Assembly: GCA_020444545.1 (NCBI GenBank)
Contig: JAHLKT010000008.1
Coordinates: 164,253 to 228,252 of the forward strand
DNA from: Desulfarculaceae bacterium
GTDB lineage: Bacteria > Desulfobacterota > Desulfarculia > Desulfarculales > Desulfarculaceae
Length of the DNA: 64,000 nt
Direction of reading: 5' to 3'
The position numbers and the translations under genes were made by a program. The stretch's first letter is position 1, and each line of letters starts with the position of its first letter. Below the pieces are notes generated by a model. It was given only the letters and a program-made list of their open reading frames with translations. It made no database searches and was not told the origin of the DNA. Below, in pieces: positions 8,805 through 17,590 of the stretch.

Positions 8805-8833
8805 TTGACACCCGCACGGCCCGGCACTAGATT
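8805..8833 (+). promoter_or_regulatory. Sigma-70 type promoter of the DUF134/DUF5320 operon
   Basis: A perfect TTGACA -35 (8805-8810), 17-bp spacer and TAGATT -10 (8828-8833). The start of transcription would fall about 28 bases before the gene. The promoter is flanked and overlapped by two look-alike palindromes. Confidence 0.75.
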
Positions 8834-8856
8834 ATGGGCGTAGGCTCAATACTAAT
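8831..8856. promoter_or_regulatory. Operator-like repeat, downstream copy (O2)
   Basis: ATTATGGGC-GTAG-GCTCAAT followed by ACTAAT, overlapping the -10 box and start point. It shares ATTAT, GGGC, a 4-bp centre, GCTCAA and the trailing TAAT with the upstream copy, but its arms are less perfect. It is placed where a bound repressor would block transcription. Confidence 0.55.
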
Positions 8857-8868
8857 CAGGAGGACCCA

Positions 8869-9246
8869 ATGCCCCGACCCAGACGATGCCGCCGCGTGCA
8901 AGCCGAACCCCCGGCCCGGCGCTTCGGACCCTACGACCAGCCCCCGGTGGGCGAGGTGCTACTCCCGGTGGAGGGCCTGGAGGCCCTGCGCCTGGCCGAG
9001 GTGGAGGGCCTGGACCAGGAAACGGCGGCGGCCTCCATGGGCGTCAGCCGCCAGACCTTCGGGCGGGTGCTGGCCTCGGCCCGGCGGGCGGTGGCCACGG
9101 CATTGGCCGGGGGCATGGCCCTGAGCGTTTCGGGCGGGGACTACGAGTTGGCCCCGCCGGACCCGGGCGCGGGGCGCCGCATGGGCCGGGGCGGGGGCAT
9201 GGGCCGCCGGGGCCGGGGCGGCGGGCGCGGACGGCAAGGTACTTAG
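8869..9246 (+). CDS. DUF134 (UPF0251) helix-turn-helix DNA-binding protein
   Basis: 125 residues. It starts MPRPRRCRRV, the typical opening of the DUF134 family. Residues about 35-85 (EALRLAEVEGLDQETAAASMGVSRQTFGRVLASARRAVATAL) form a sigma-70 region 4-like helix-turn-helix. The last 30 residues are Gly/Arg-rich. Family members often sit beside DUF5320 proteins and Fe/Mo-cluster-binding NifX/NifB-like proteins and are presumed regulators; the two genes downstream here fit the DUF5320 half of that pattern. AGGAGG precedes the ATG. Two palindromes at its promoter suggest autoregulation, which is an inference. Confidence 0.85.
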   Translation: MPRPRRCRRVQAEPPARRFGPYDQPPVGEVLLPVEGLEALRLAEVEGLDQETAAASMGVSRQTFGRVLASARRAVATALAGGMALSVSGGDYELAPPDPGAGRRMGRGGGMGRRGRGGGRGRQGT

Positions 9247-9261
9247 ACAAAGGAGGCGATC

Positions 9262-9567
9262 ATGCCTGGAATTAACGGAACAGGACCATTGGGACAGGGG
9301 CCGCGCACCGGCGGCGGCCGGGGACGCTGCGCCGGAGGGCCGGTGGATGCTTCGGCCCGGGGCTGGGGCAACGGCGCTGGCCGAGGCTGGGGCCGGGGGC
9401 CCTGCGGCGGCGGCCAAGCCAGGGGGCGGGGCCGGGGCCAGGGCTACGGCCAGGGCCAAGGCCCGGGCATGGGTTACAGCCTGCAAGCCGAGGCCGAGGC
9501 CCTGCGCCAGAGGCTAGACCAAGTGGAGGCCGCTCTGGCTGCCCGGGGCCAAGCCGAACCGGAATAG
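9262..9567 (+). CDS. DUF5320-type glycine-rich protein
   Basis: 101 residues. The start MPGINGTGPLGQGPRTGGGRG is the recurring GxGPxGxGPxTG signature of DUF5320 proteins. A Gly/Arg/Gln-rich middle with two cysteines (CAGG, CGGG) leads to a C-terminal helix likely to form a coiled coil (residues about 73-95, LQAEAEALRQRLDQVEAALAA). Function unknown; in other genomes relatives lie next to DUF134 and Mo/Fe-cofactor-binding proteins. AAAGGAGG-type ribosome site upstream; 15 bases after the regulator, so same operon. Confidence 0.78.
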   Translation: MPGINGTGPLGQGPRTGGGRGRCAGGPVDASARGWGNGAGRGWGRGPCGGGQARGRGRGQGYGQGQGPGMGYSLQAEAEALRQRLDQVEAALAARGQAEPE

Positions 9568-9603
9568 ACAATTTTCAAATCTATCTTAAAGGAGATGAGC
9601 AAT

Positions 9604-9873
9604 ATGCCATTCAGAGACGGAACCGGACCTCAAGGACAAGGACGCGGCAGCGGTAAGGGCCAAGGCCCCTGCGGCGGCGGCGAACAGCGCGGCGCCGGGC
9701 GCGGCGCGGGCAACGGCGCCGGCCGGAGCGGCCGAGGCGGCCAGGGCCAGCGCCCCCGCGACGGCCAGGGCCAGGGCCAGGGCGGCCAGGGACGGCGGGC
9801 GCGCGACGGCCAAGGCCGTGGCCAAGGCAACGGCCAGGGCAACGGCCGCGGCATGGGACGCCAGCGCCCCTAA
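9604..9873 (+). CDS. Extremely Gly/Gln/Arg-rich small protein (DUF5320-like)
   Basis: 89 residues from ATG 9604 (AAAGGAG at 9588-9594, nine bases upstream; an ATG at 9595 is too close to that site). The start MPFRDGTGPQGQGRGSG is related to the preceding gene, but the C-terminal helix is missing. The rest is a degenerate array of GQG, GRG and GNG with one cysteine (PCGGG) and two RARDG/RPRDG blocks. It is almost certainly disordered. Probably a tandem paralogue of the gene before it that has lost the coiled coil. The last gene of the operon. Confidence 0.68.
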   Translation: MPFRDGTGPQGQGRGSGKGQGPCGGGEQRGAGRGAGNGAGRSGRGGQGQRPRDGQGQGQGGQGRRARDGQGRGQGNGQGNGRGMGRQRP

Positions 9874-9902
9874 CTGACTATAAACTTATCTAGCTACCGA
9901 TA

Positions 9903-9933
9903 CGGCCGGCGGGGCAACGGGCCTTGCCGGCCG
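9903..9933. terminator. Hairpin between convergent genes
   Basis: A 12-bp GC-rich stem (9903-9914 with 9922-9933, two G-T pairs) and a 7-base loop, midway between the stops of two convergent genes. There is no T run on either side, so intrinsic termination is uncertain. Confidence 0.4.
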
Positions 9934-9959
9934 CTCGGCGTTGGAGACGGGTCCGCGTC

Positions 9960-10394
9960 CTAGAAACCGATATGGGGGCCGCCACTGTCATAGCTCTGGG
10001 GAAAGGCGCAGGCCCCTGGGTCGGGTACGTTGCAGCTGCAATTGGTGCGGTACCAGGATTCGCACTCCCAGAACCCCGACATCGGCAGAGGGGCGCCCGG
10101 AGCCGGCTTGGCCACCTGGGCAAACTTGCCATCGTTGTAGTGGCCGGTGACGTAGTACTGGCAGATCATCATCCCATGCTGGTAAAGGGCCCCGAAAAAG
10201 CTTTCTATCGATTCCGAGCCAGTGGGGTTGAGCCCAGCGTACTGGGACCAGCCGCCGATCCCGGACCATTGGCCTCCCTGCTTGCTTATTCCGATGGCCG
10301 AAGGGCAGGTGAGGGTGGCCGCCGTCGCGGGCAGGGTCGCCAGGCCCAAGCCCAGCAGGATACTCAGCACCAATAACGCCTTGATGAAAGTCAT
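9960..10394 (-). CDS. Small secreted protein of unknown family
   Basis: 144 residues with a clear signal peptide (MTFIKALLVLSILLGLGLA, cleavage near the ATA-A at about residue 26). The mature chain has seven cysteines (LTCPSA, MICQYY, WECES, TNCSCN, GACAF), many aromatic residues and a Gly/Ser-rich stretch, suggesting a disulfide-bonded exported protein. I do not recognise the family. It is transcribed on its own, convergent with the DUF5320 genes and downstream of the acs operon terminator. Confidence 0.6.
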   Translation of the reverse strand: MTFIKALLVLSILLGLGLATLPATAATLTCPSAIGISKQGGQWSGIGGWSQYAGLNPTGSESIESFFGALYQHGMMICQYYVTGHYNDGKFAQVAKPAPGAPLPMSGFWECESWYRTNCSCNVPDPGACAFPQSYDSGGPHIGF

Positions 10395-10480
10395 TCGAGC
10401 CGCTCCGCGAAGATGAATTCGCTGGGATTTGTTTCCCCCTGCTTTATATCCTACTCGATTTGTGGAAATTGAGTGGCCCT

Positions 10481-10517
10481 AAAAAATGACCGGTGGATGG
10501 GGTTAACCATCCACCGG
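10481..10517 (-). terminator. Rho-independent terminator of the acs operon
   Basis: On the - strand an 11-bp perfect stem CCGGTGGATGG / CCATCCACCGG (10507-10517 with 10490-10500), followed by TCA and T6. It lies about 90 bases past the acsE stop. A smaller hairpin (AGGGGCG/CGCCCCT, 10537-10556) sits between it and the gene. Confidence 0.85.
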
Positions 10518-10607
10518 CCCGGGTCCCTTGGGAGGGAGGGGCGTTGGAGCGCCCCTGGGAGGGATTGTCGGCGGCCGGGCGAACCCGGCCTGATGCTTAA
10601 ACCTGCC

Positions 10608-11789
10608 TTAGCGCAGCGTCACGCCGCTACCGCGGGCGCGCCAACGCAGCAGGGTCTTCTCGATGAACTCGCCGTCCGGCCCGGCCACGCCCGCGGGGCG
10701 AGGCTCGCCGTACTCGAGATCCTTCTTCTTCTTGCGGCGGCGGGGAGGACGCGCCTCTTTGGGCTCGGCCTTGACCGCCGGCTTGACCTCGATGGTCTCC
10801 TGCTCGGGCTCGGGCTCGGGCTCGGGGGCCGCCTCGGGCTCGGCCGCGCCGCCCTGCTCCTTCTCATAGGCCTCGGCGAACTCTTCCATACTCTCGGGAG
10901 AGGAGCCGCCTTCGATCTGGAACCAGGAGTCGGAGTAGAGGATCTTGCCCAGGATGGCCAGGGCGCCAGCCACGTAGGTGCGGCCGATGCCGGGGTCAAC
11001 CTCGCCAGGATCGTTGATCAGGCCGTCCATGACGCCGTGCACGATCTCCACCAGGTTCTGGTGGTGGCCCTGGGCGATCTGCATGATCAGCTTGTCCTCG
11101 TAGTCCACGATGGAGCTGGTCATGCCGTTGCGCTCCATCATGATCATGAAGATCTGGTTCAGGGGCTCGCGCCAGGGGGTGCCGTTAGAGATGTTGGACA
11201 GGCCGTTGGTGCTCTCGGCGCCGGGGCAGATGTCCTGGAGCATGGACAGGAACTCGAGGTTGTTCATCAACTGCTCCTGCTGAATGTTCAGCGGAGTCAC
11301 GATGGGGTCGACGAACAGTTTCTCGTTGGGAATGCCCAGCTCGTTGGCCGCGTAGCACAGCTCCACGCACAGGGCGGAGCGCTCGTTGGCGTCGCGCGGC
11401 AGACCGTCGGGGCCCCACAGCAGGGCCACGGCCTCGGCCTCGTACTTGGCCACGATGGGCCACATCACGGTGTAGCGCTCGGGGCGGGCCATGACCGAGT
11501 TCACCAGGGCGGTGCCCTTGTGCACTTCCAGGCCGGCCTCGATGGCCTCGATGTTGGAGGTGTCCAGGGCCAGGGGCACGTCGGGCACCACTTCCTGGAC
11601 GGTCTGGACCACCCACTGCATCAGCTCGGGACCGCCCTTGCGGGCCGGGCCCAGGTTGATGTCGATATAGGTGACCCCGGCGGCCTTCTCGGCCAGGGCC
11701 AACTTCTGAATGGGCTCGGGGTTGCGGTCTTTGAAGGCCTGCCCGCACTCTTTCTTAATAACGTTTAGGTTTTCACCTATGGTCTTCAT
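10608..11789 (-). CDS. acsE: Methyltetrahydrofolate:corrinoid/iron-sulfur protein methyltransferase with C-terminal extension
   Basis: Transfers the methyl group between methyl-tetrahydrofolate and the corrinoid Fe-S protein, linking the folate branch to CODH/ACS. Residues 1-265 are a pterin-binding TIM barrel (INLGPARK, LDTSN, the conserved NGLSNIS). Known homologues are about 260 residues; this one has 393. The extra 125 residues are an acidic Pro/Glu stretch, a basic RRRKKKK stretch and then a 34-residue tail (360-393, YGEPRPAGVAGPD through RGSGVTLR) that also ends AcsD in the same operon. Last gene of the operon, 35 bases after acsC. Could run in the oxidative direction in a sulfate reducer. 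Confidence 0.93.
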   Translation of the reverse strand: MKTIGENLNVIKKECGQAFKDRNPEPIQKLALAEKAAGVTYIDINLGPARKGGPELMQWVVQTVQEVVPDVPLALDTSNIEAIEAGLEVHKGTALVNSVMARPERYTVMWPIVAKYEAEAVALLWGPDGLPRDANERSALCVELCYAANELGIPNEKLFVDPIVTPLNIQQEQLMNNLEFLSMLQDICPGAESTNGLSNISNGTPWREPLNQIFMIMMERNGMTSSIVDYEDKLIMQIAQGHHQNLVEIVHGVMDGLINDPGEVDPGIGRTYVAGALAILGKILYSDSWFQIEGGSSPESMEEFAEAYEKEQGGAAEPEAAPEPEPEPEQETIEVKPAVKAEPKEARPPRRRKKKKDLEYGEPRPAGVAGPDGEFIEKTLLRWRARGSGVTLR

Positions 11790-11824
11790 GGGTTCCCCTC
11801 TTCAATCCACCAAGGAAAAGGCGC

Positions 11825-13168
11825 CTACTTGTCCGGCGTCCACTCCTTGAGGAATTTGGTCAAGTGCGCTGCCTCGCGGGGGCCCACCTGGATGTTCCAA
11901 CCGGGCAGCTCCTCCTCCACGTCGCCGGCGATGGCCGCGGCGTAGCCGGGGATCACCAGGGACTTGTGTCCGATCTTCTCCTCGACCCCGATCTTCTTCA
12001 CGAACATGCCCACATCGTCGCCGGAGAACTTGCCGGCGGCCCAGGCGGTCATGACGCTCAGACCCTCGGTGTCCTTGATCAGCAGCCAGGCCGGGACGCG
12101 AGAGCCCTCGATTTCGCCGCTGACGATGAAGTAGGTGAGCGAGAAGTTGGTGGTGATGAGCAGGGGGCTGTCGGCGTTGGGGCCGCCGATCTCGTAGATG
12201 CCCTCGGTCACGGTCATGGGGCGCTGGGGGTCGGTGTAGATGTTCAGGCGCTCCAGCAAGAGCGGGAACACCGCTTCGGCGGTCAGGTCGTCCAGCACGA
12301 TGATGGCGGCGTACTTGGCCACCATCATGGCCGCCGCGGCCACCTGCTCGTCCAGGGTCTCGCCCAGGGCGTTGGCAAAGCAGATGGTGGGGAAGCCCAG
12401 GGTGCGGTTCTGCTGCAGCAGGGCCGCGCGCCGGATGGCGATCTGATCCTGGAACACGCCGGCCAGGTCGCGGGCGCCGCTGTCGATCACCAGGTCCTTG
12501 TGCCCGGCATCGGTCAGCTCGTCGCTGAGCTCCATGGCCTCGTCGATGTCAACCGCCTTGATGGCCAGGGGCAGGGCGTTTTCGCCCGCGATGGCGCTCA
12601 TCTTGTCGGCGTTGGCGCCGGTGGCGGCGTAGAGCAGGGGTTTTTTGTCCTTGAAGGCGGCGGCCACGGGAGCCATCACCTCGGGGTCCTCGCAGGCCAG
12701 GATCAGCGACAGGTCGCTGTTGTCCACCACGGCCTGGGCCGCAGCCTGGAACTTGCCGGCGTCGCCGCTGGTGCACTCCAGGAAGACCAGCTCGGGGCGC
12801 AGGTTGAGGCCCACGCGCTCCCACTGGAAGCCCGCCCAGGCCTTCACCTTGGCGGCGATGTCGTCTTCGTCGGTGAGGCGGCCGGCGATGCCCGGAGGGT
12901 TGAAGAAGGTTTTTTCGTGACGGAACAAGACCGTCTCGCCGCCGATCTTTACCGCCGTGTCGCCAGTACCCACGGTCAGCGGCCGGATCGGGGGCGCGCT
13001 GGCCTCGGCCAACTGCTCACGCGCCTCTTCGGACACGTAGGGGCAGGCGTCCAACTCGGCCTTGCCCGCCGCCAAGTTCATGGCGAAGGCGAGGCAGGTG
13101 GGAACCCCGCACTCCCCGCAGTTGGTTTTGGGGAGAAGTTTGAAAATCTGAATGCCGGTTAGGGCCAT
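11825..13168 (-). CDS. acsC: Corrinoid/iron-sulfur protein, large (gamma) subunit
   Basis: Subunit of the corrinoid Fe-S protein, which shuttles the methyl group between methyltransferase AcsE and acetyl-CoA synthase AcsB. The N-terminus holds the [4Fe-4S] motif CGECGVPTC (Cys17, 20, 25) plus Cys42. A TIM barrel follows, then the C-terminal corrinoid-binding domain (VIPGYAAAIAGDVEEELPGW). 447 residues, matching the family. It has no C-terminal tail of the type found on AcsE and AcsD. A CACTCCTT (reverse AAGGAGTG) ribosome site precedes the ATG. Cobalt of the corrinoid is reactivated by the Fe-S cluster. Confidence 0.96.
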   Translation of the reverse strand: MALTGIQIFKLLPKTNCGECGVPTCLAFAMNLAAGKAELDACPYVSEEAREQLAEASAPPIRPLTVGTGDTAVKIGGETVLFRHEKTFFNPPGIAGRLTDEDDIAAKVKAWAGFQWERVGLNLRPELVFLECTSGDAGKFQAAAQAVVDNSDLSLILACEDPEVMAPVAAAFKDKKPLLYAATGANADKMSAIAGENALPLAIKAVDIDEAMELSDELTDAGHKDLVIDSGARDLAGVFQDQIAIRRAALLQQNRTLGFPTICFANALGETLDEQVAAAAMMVAKYAAIIVLDDLTAEAVFPLLLERLNIYTDPQRPMTVTEGIYEIGGPNADSPLLITTNFSLTYFIVSGEIEGSRVPAWLLIKDTEGLSVMTAWAAGKFSGDDVGMFVKKIGVEEKIGHKSLVIPGYAAAIAGDVEEELPGWNIQVGPREAAHLTKFLKEWTPDK

Positions 13169-13261
13169 GGTTCACTCCTTCCCGAAGGAGCCCGCTTTTT
13201 TGCCAAGCGGCCTGGGTCACGGGGGCTCCCTGGGGAGCCCCCGTGTCGGGTTAGCTAGAAT

Positions 13262-15508
13262 TTAGCCGGTGATGGGGTCCATCTCCATGGCGGGGTGACC
13301 CACCTTTTGGAGATGCTCCAGAACCGTAGCCTCGTCGATGCCCACCGTCTCATCGGCAATCTTGTCGATCAGATCCGGCACGCCCATCTCCTCGCCGCGG
13401 CGCTTGAGGCCCTCGGCCAGCTCGTCCTTGAGGCTCTTGGGCATCCACACCATCCGCAAGAGGCCGCCGTCGCCGGCCACGTACTTGCGCTGGACGATGT
13501 TGTACTTGGAGTGGCCCACGAAGCCCGGGCTGCTCTGGCCGCCGCCCATGACGCCGGCCAGGGTGGTGAACTTCATGCCGCAGGGGGTCTCACCGGTGTA
13601 GTCGCGGTGCACGGTCATGATGCCGTTGCAGGCGGGCAGCACCGCGGCGATGCACTCGCAGCAACCGCAGGTGGTCATGGGCTCGTTGATGATGCTGTAG
13701 AAGTTGTAGCTTTCCACCGCGCCACGGGACGCCTTGGAGACGAACTCGTTGACGCCCTTCCAGTTACCCAGCACCGGGTCCGTGCACTCGCCCTTTTCGA
13801 TGGGCTGGTTGGGACCGGTGGGGTTGATCTCGAAGGAAGCCTTGCAGTCGAACCAGTTGTAAGCGCCGCACAGGCCGGTACGCTCGGGGCTGACCACGCA
13901 GACGTGGGTGGGGGCGAAGGACTGGCACAGGGTGCAGGAGTAGTAGGTCTCCACGCCCTCGTCGGTCATGTTCTCCACGCGCTCGTCACGCGACTTGTAG
14001 GCCGCGCGCGCCTTCTTGGTGAACTCGTCGACGTCCTTGGTTTCGGTCAGGACGGTCACCTCGACCTTGTCCAGGATGGACCCGAAGTCCTTGTGGAACA
14101 TGTCGTGGATGATCTGGCCGACGTGCTTGAGCTCGAAGCCCTTTTCCACCGCCGGACGGCCCAGGCGCACCCAGGAGATGTCGCGCTGTCCGATGTGCAT
14201 TACGCCCTGGGCGTAGTTGATCAGGTGGTGAATCTGGCGCTCCAGGATGGGCTCGAAGTCGCTCTGCATCTTGCGCCCGGCCACCTTGACCGAGATGCCC
14301 ATGGGCAGGCGGCCGCCCTCGTCACCCAGGTCCTTGATGTCCTTGCCGACCACGGTGATCTTGCCGTCTTCGATCTCGTCCATCTCGGCCATTTCGACCA
14401 GCTCGGTCATCTGGGTCTTGCCGCCGCCGAACTCCACGAACAGGTCATCCTTGCGGATGCGCTCGCCCTCGAAGGCCGCGCCGTAGCTGAGCGGGATGTC
14501 CACCTTGGTGATGACGGTCTTGAGGCCGCGCACCTCCACCGACTTCTGCACCATCTCGTGGTGCCCCACGTTGGCCACCACGTGCTCGTAGGTGCACACG
14601 CCGGTGGGCAGGATCTCGGGGATGTCGGTGTCGGAGATGGTGGGGAAGCCCCAGTTCACGCAGCCGGCCGCGTTGGCCGCCCACTCCGCGTTCACCTCGC
14701 CCAGGGCGTTGACGAACGCGAAGACGCGGTCCTTGTTGTAAGCCAGGATGCGGCGGTAGTCACCGGGGGTGACGCCACCGAAGGCCATGGCCGCGCGGTT
14801 GGCGAAGCCAAGCGCGAAGACCGCGGCGCTGATGTCGGGCCCGAAGGGCACCAAGCGGGTGCCCCAGCCCACCTGCACGTCAGCTTCACAGAGCTGCTCG
14901 GTGACGGTGGTGCCGTTCTGGTTGGCGGCCATGAACACGTACAGGTTCCGGCGCTGGTACTCCTCGCAGATCTCCTTGGCGATCTCCTTTTTGGGAGCCG
15001 AGCCAACGATGGCCGCGAAGCCGGGAGCCGAGCCGTCCACGAATTCCACGCCGCGTTTACGCATGATGGTGTCGTCGGCCGCGCCGAGCCAGATCTTGCT
15101 CTTGGCCCAGTCCACCTTGCCCTCGGCGTCCTTGACCACTTCGCAGTCCTCGCCCGGAGTGTAGAATTCCGGGTCGTCGACGTAGCGGATGGCCTCGGCG
15201 ATTTCCTCGGCGAACAGGGTCGCCATGCCGGCGTCCAGCAAGGGTCCGAGGTAGGGAAGGTGGGTGGCCCGCTGCACGTGGGCGGGCAGCAGCTGACGGG
15301 CAATTTCCAAAGGCCGCTTGGCGCTGCCCAGGTCCTTAACCGGGATGCCCAGCAAGGAATAGATGATGGGCAGGTAGTAAGCGGTGTTGGGGAACTCGAG
15401 CTTTTGCTCGGGGCCGTATTGCTCCAGGGCACGCTCGTAGAGACCCTCCACCTTGGCCACGATATTGTACGCACCTTGGATGGCGGCGAATGCTACTAGT
15501 TTGGACAT
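13262..15508 (-). CDS. acsB: Acetyl-CoA synthase (CODH/ACS subunit)
   Basis: Makes acetyl-CoA from CO, CoA and the methyl group of the corrinoid protein, or cleaves it in reverse. 748 residues. The A-cluster ligands are intact: Cys525, Cys528, Cys537 and Cys547 bind the [4Fe-4S] part with the same 3-9-10 spacing as the Moorella enzyme, and Cys614-Gly-Cys616 is the Cys-Gly-Cys nickel site. The N-terminal domain (from MSKLVAFAAIQGAYNI) that contacts CO dehydrogenase and carries the CO tunnel is present, so this is the bacterial full-length form, not the shorter archaeal beta subunit. About 30 bases downstream of cooS. Confidence 0.97.
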   Translation of the reverse strand: MSKLVAFAAIQGAYNIVAKVEGLYERALEQYGPEQKLEFPNTAYYLPIIYSLLGIPVKDLGSAKRPLEIARQLLPAHVQRATHLPYLGPLLDAGMATLFAEEIAEAIRYVDDPEFYTPGEDCEVVKDAEGKVDWAKSKIWLGAADDTIMRKRGVEFVDGSAPGFAAIVGSAPKKEIAKEICEEYQRRNLYVFMAANQNGTTVTEQLCEADVQVGWGTRLVPFGPDISAAVFALGFANRAAMAFGGVTPGDYRRILAYNKDRVFAFVNALGEVNAEWAANAAGCVNWGFPTISDTDIPEILPTGVCTYEHVVANVGHHEMVQKSVEVRGLKTVITKVDIPLSYGAAFEGERIRKDDLFVEFGGGKTQMTELVEMAEMDEIEDGKITVVGKDIKDLGDEGGRLPMGISVKVAGRKMQSDFEPILERQIHHLINYAQGVMHIGQRDISWVRLGRPAVEKGFELKHVGQIIHDMFHKDFGSILDKVEVTVLTETKDVDEFTKKARAAYKSRDERVENMTDEGVETYYSCTLCQSFAPTHVCVVSPERTGLCGAYNWFDCKASFEINPTGPNQPIEKGECTDPVLGNWKGVNEFVSKASRGAVESYNFYSIINEPMTTCGCCECIAAVLPACNGIMTVHRDYTGETPCGMKFTTLAGVMGGGQSSPGFVGHSKYNIVQRKYVAGDGGLLRMVWMPKSLKDELAEGLKRRGEEMGVPDLIDKIADETVGIDEATVLEHLQKVGHPAMEMDPITG

Positions 15509-15538
15509 TTCTTATTGTCCCCTTTCTCCCTGACGGGC

Positions 15539-17590
15539 CTACGCCGCGTCCAGCTTCTGCCGGTCGGCCATATCCATCAGCACGCGCTCCTTCTTCTTGT
15601 CCAGGCCCAGGGCGGCGCGCTTCTTGTCAATGTGGGCGATCATCTTCTTGGCGTGCTCGTAGGGATCCACTTCCAGGTCCCACATGCCGCCGTAGATACC
15701 CTCCAGCTCCTCGAACAGGTGCTTTTGGAAGCGCGGCGCGCCGGTGACCGGCAGGCCCACGCCGAAGATGGTGTAGACGCCGCTGGCCACGAAGTAGTGA
15801 CCGATGCTGATCGCCTTCTCGCTCATCCACTCGGGGGCGGAGCCGGCCGCGGGCAGGTCGCTGATGTCCTTACCCAGGCCGCCGGCCTTGACCACCTCGG
15901 AAGCGGCGGTGAGGATGCGGCTGTTGTCCACGCAGGAGCCCATGTGCAGCACCGGCGGGATGCCCACCGTCTCGCAGACCTCGGCCAAGCCGGAGCCGCA
16001 GTAGACCCCAGCCGACTCGGGAGTCAGCAGGCCGGCCTTGCCGCAGGCCATGGCGTTACAGCCGGTGGTCAGCACGATGACGTCGTTCTTGAGCAGCTCC
16101 TTGACGACGATCAGGTGGGAGCTGTCATGGCAGGTGCGGGCGTTGTTGCAGCCCACCACGCCGGCGATGCCCCGGATGCGGCCGTTGATGATGTTGTCGT
16201 TCAGGGGGACATAGGAACCGCGGAAGGTGCCGCCCAGGTGGTACTTGATCGCCTCGTCGGAGAAGCCCACAACCATCTTTTCCTTGGCGGAGGGGATCAT
16301 GGCCTCGGCCTTGCGGTTGGGATAGTTGTCGATGGCGGTCTTGACGATCTGCTTGGCGTCTTCCAGGGCGTGGTGCTCGTCGAACTCGATGTGCACCGTG
16401 TGACCCGACTCCATCATGGCGCGCGGGTTGGTGGTGATCACCTTGGTGTGGTAGCAGTCGGCGACGTTGGCGATGTTCTCCATGATGCACTGCACGTCCA
16501 CCACCATGGCGTCCACCGCGCCGGTCACGATGGCCAGCTCCTGCTGCAGGTAGTTACCCGCGATGGGCAGGCCGTGGCGCACCAGGATCTCGTTGGCGGT
16601 GCAGCACATGCCGGCCAGGGTGATGCCGTGGGCGCCCTTGGACTCGGCATACTTGAGCAGCTCCGGGTCCTGGGAGGCCACCACGATCATCTCGGAGAGC
16701 AGCGGCTCGTGGCCGTGCACGATGATGTTGACGTTCTCCTCCTTGAGCACGCCCAGGTTGATCTCACCCTGGATGGGGTAAGGCGTGCCGAACATGATGT
16801 CCTGGAGGTCGGTGGCGATCATGGAGCCGGCCCAGCCGTCGCCCAGGGCGGCGCGCGAGCACTGCTTCACGATGTTGTGGTAGTCCTGGTCCACGCCCAT
16901 GTGGGTGCGGTGCATGATCTCCACGATCTCGCGGTCGATGCCGCGGGGGACCACGTCCAGCTCTTTCCACAGCTCATAACGGGCTTCGGGGGCGCGCTTG
17001 GCATAGGCGATCTCGCCGTCCTGCTGTCCCCACTGGCCCAGGGCCTTGATGCCCACGTCCTCGGCGATGTCGTAGATGTCGCGGTCCTGCTGGACCTTCT
17101 CGCCATCCTCGTTCTCCACCATCACGGTGGTGCCCACGCCGAAGTAGGGCGCGATCTCCAGAAGCTTTTCCACGTCCTGGATGCCGTAGTCGTCGGTCTG
17201 ACGGCGGGCGGCGGCCAGGAAGACCTCGGCCACGCCGCGGCCGTGGTCGCTGTGCGCCGCGGCGCCGGCGGCCACCATGCGCGCGAAGTTGCGGGCGGCG
17301 ATGGTCTCGGGGGTGGCGCCGCACAGGCCCTTGCGGGTGTCGACGCCCTCAATGCCCTTCTTGGGCAGAGGCAGGCGGCAGGGGCCCTGCGAGCAATTCT
17401 TGCAGCAGGTGCCCTGTTCGCCGATATTGCAGGGTTTCATGGTAACGGCGCGGTCGAAAATCGTCTCCACGCCATCGGCCTGGGCCTTAATCAGCATCTG
17501 GATGCTGGCCGGGTCGACGCTGACTTCCTTAGGGTTGGCCTTCTTTTCCTTCTTGGCTGCGGCCTTCACCTTGATCTCATCTGCGGACAT
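15539..17590 (-). CDS. cooS: Carbon monoxide dehydrogenase catalytic subunit
   Basis: Ni-Fe CO dehydrogenase (AcsA/CooS) interconverting CO and CO2. 683 residues from ATG 17590, which has AGGAGG upstream; an in-frame start 51 bases earlier lacks a site. Cysteines for the D and B clusters lie in CNIGEQGTCCKNC and GPCR (Cys54, 62, 63, 66, 71). C-cluster motifs include AGMCCTANE, GCNNART and TGCNAMACGKAG. A Lys/Ala-rich lead of about 25 residues precedes the core. Adjacent acsB makes a bifunctional CODH/ACS complex with an internal CO channel the natural reading. Confidence 0.97.
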   Translation of the reverse strand: MSADEIKVKAAAKKEKKANPKEVSVDPASIQMLIKAQADGVETIFDRAVTMKPCNIGEQGTCCKNCSQGPCRLPLPKKGIEGVDTRKGLCGATPETIAARNFARMVAAGAAAHSDHGRGVAEVFLAAARRQTDDYGIQDVEKLLEIAPYFGVGTTVMVENEDGEKVQQDRDIYDIAEDVGIKALGQWGQQDGEIAYAKRAPEARYELWKELDVVPRGIDREIVEIMHRTHMGVDQDYHNIVKQCSRAALGDGWAGSMIATDLQDIMFGTPYPIQGEINLGVLKEENVNIIVHGHEPLLSEMIVVASQDPELLKYAESKGAHGITLAGMCCTANEILVRHGLPIAGNYLQQELAIVTGAVDAMVVDVQCIMENIANVADCYHTKVITTNPRAMMESGHTVHIEFDEHHALEDAKQIVKTAIDNYPNRKAEAMIPSAKEKMVVGFSDEAIKYHLGGTFRGSYVPLNDNIINGRIRGIAGVVGCNNARTCHDSSHLIVVKELLKNDVIVLTTGCNAMACGKAGLLTPESAGVYCGSGLAEVCETVGIPPVLHMGSCVDNSRILTAASEVVKAGGLGKDISDLPAAGSAPEWMSEKAISIGHYFVASGVYTIFGVGLPVTGAPRFQKHLFEELEGIYGGMWDLEVDPYEHAKKMIAHIDKKRAALGLDKKKERVLMDMADRQKLDAA

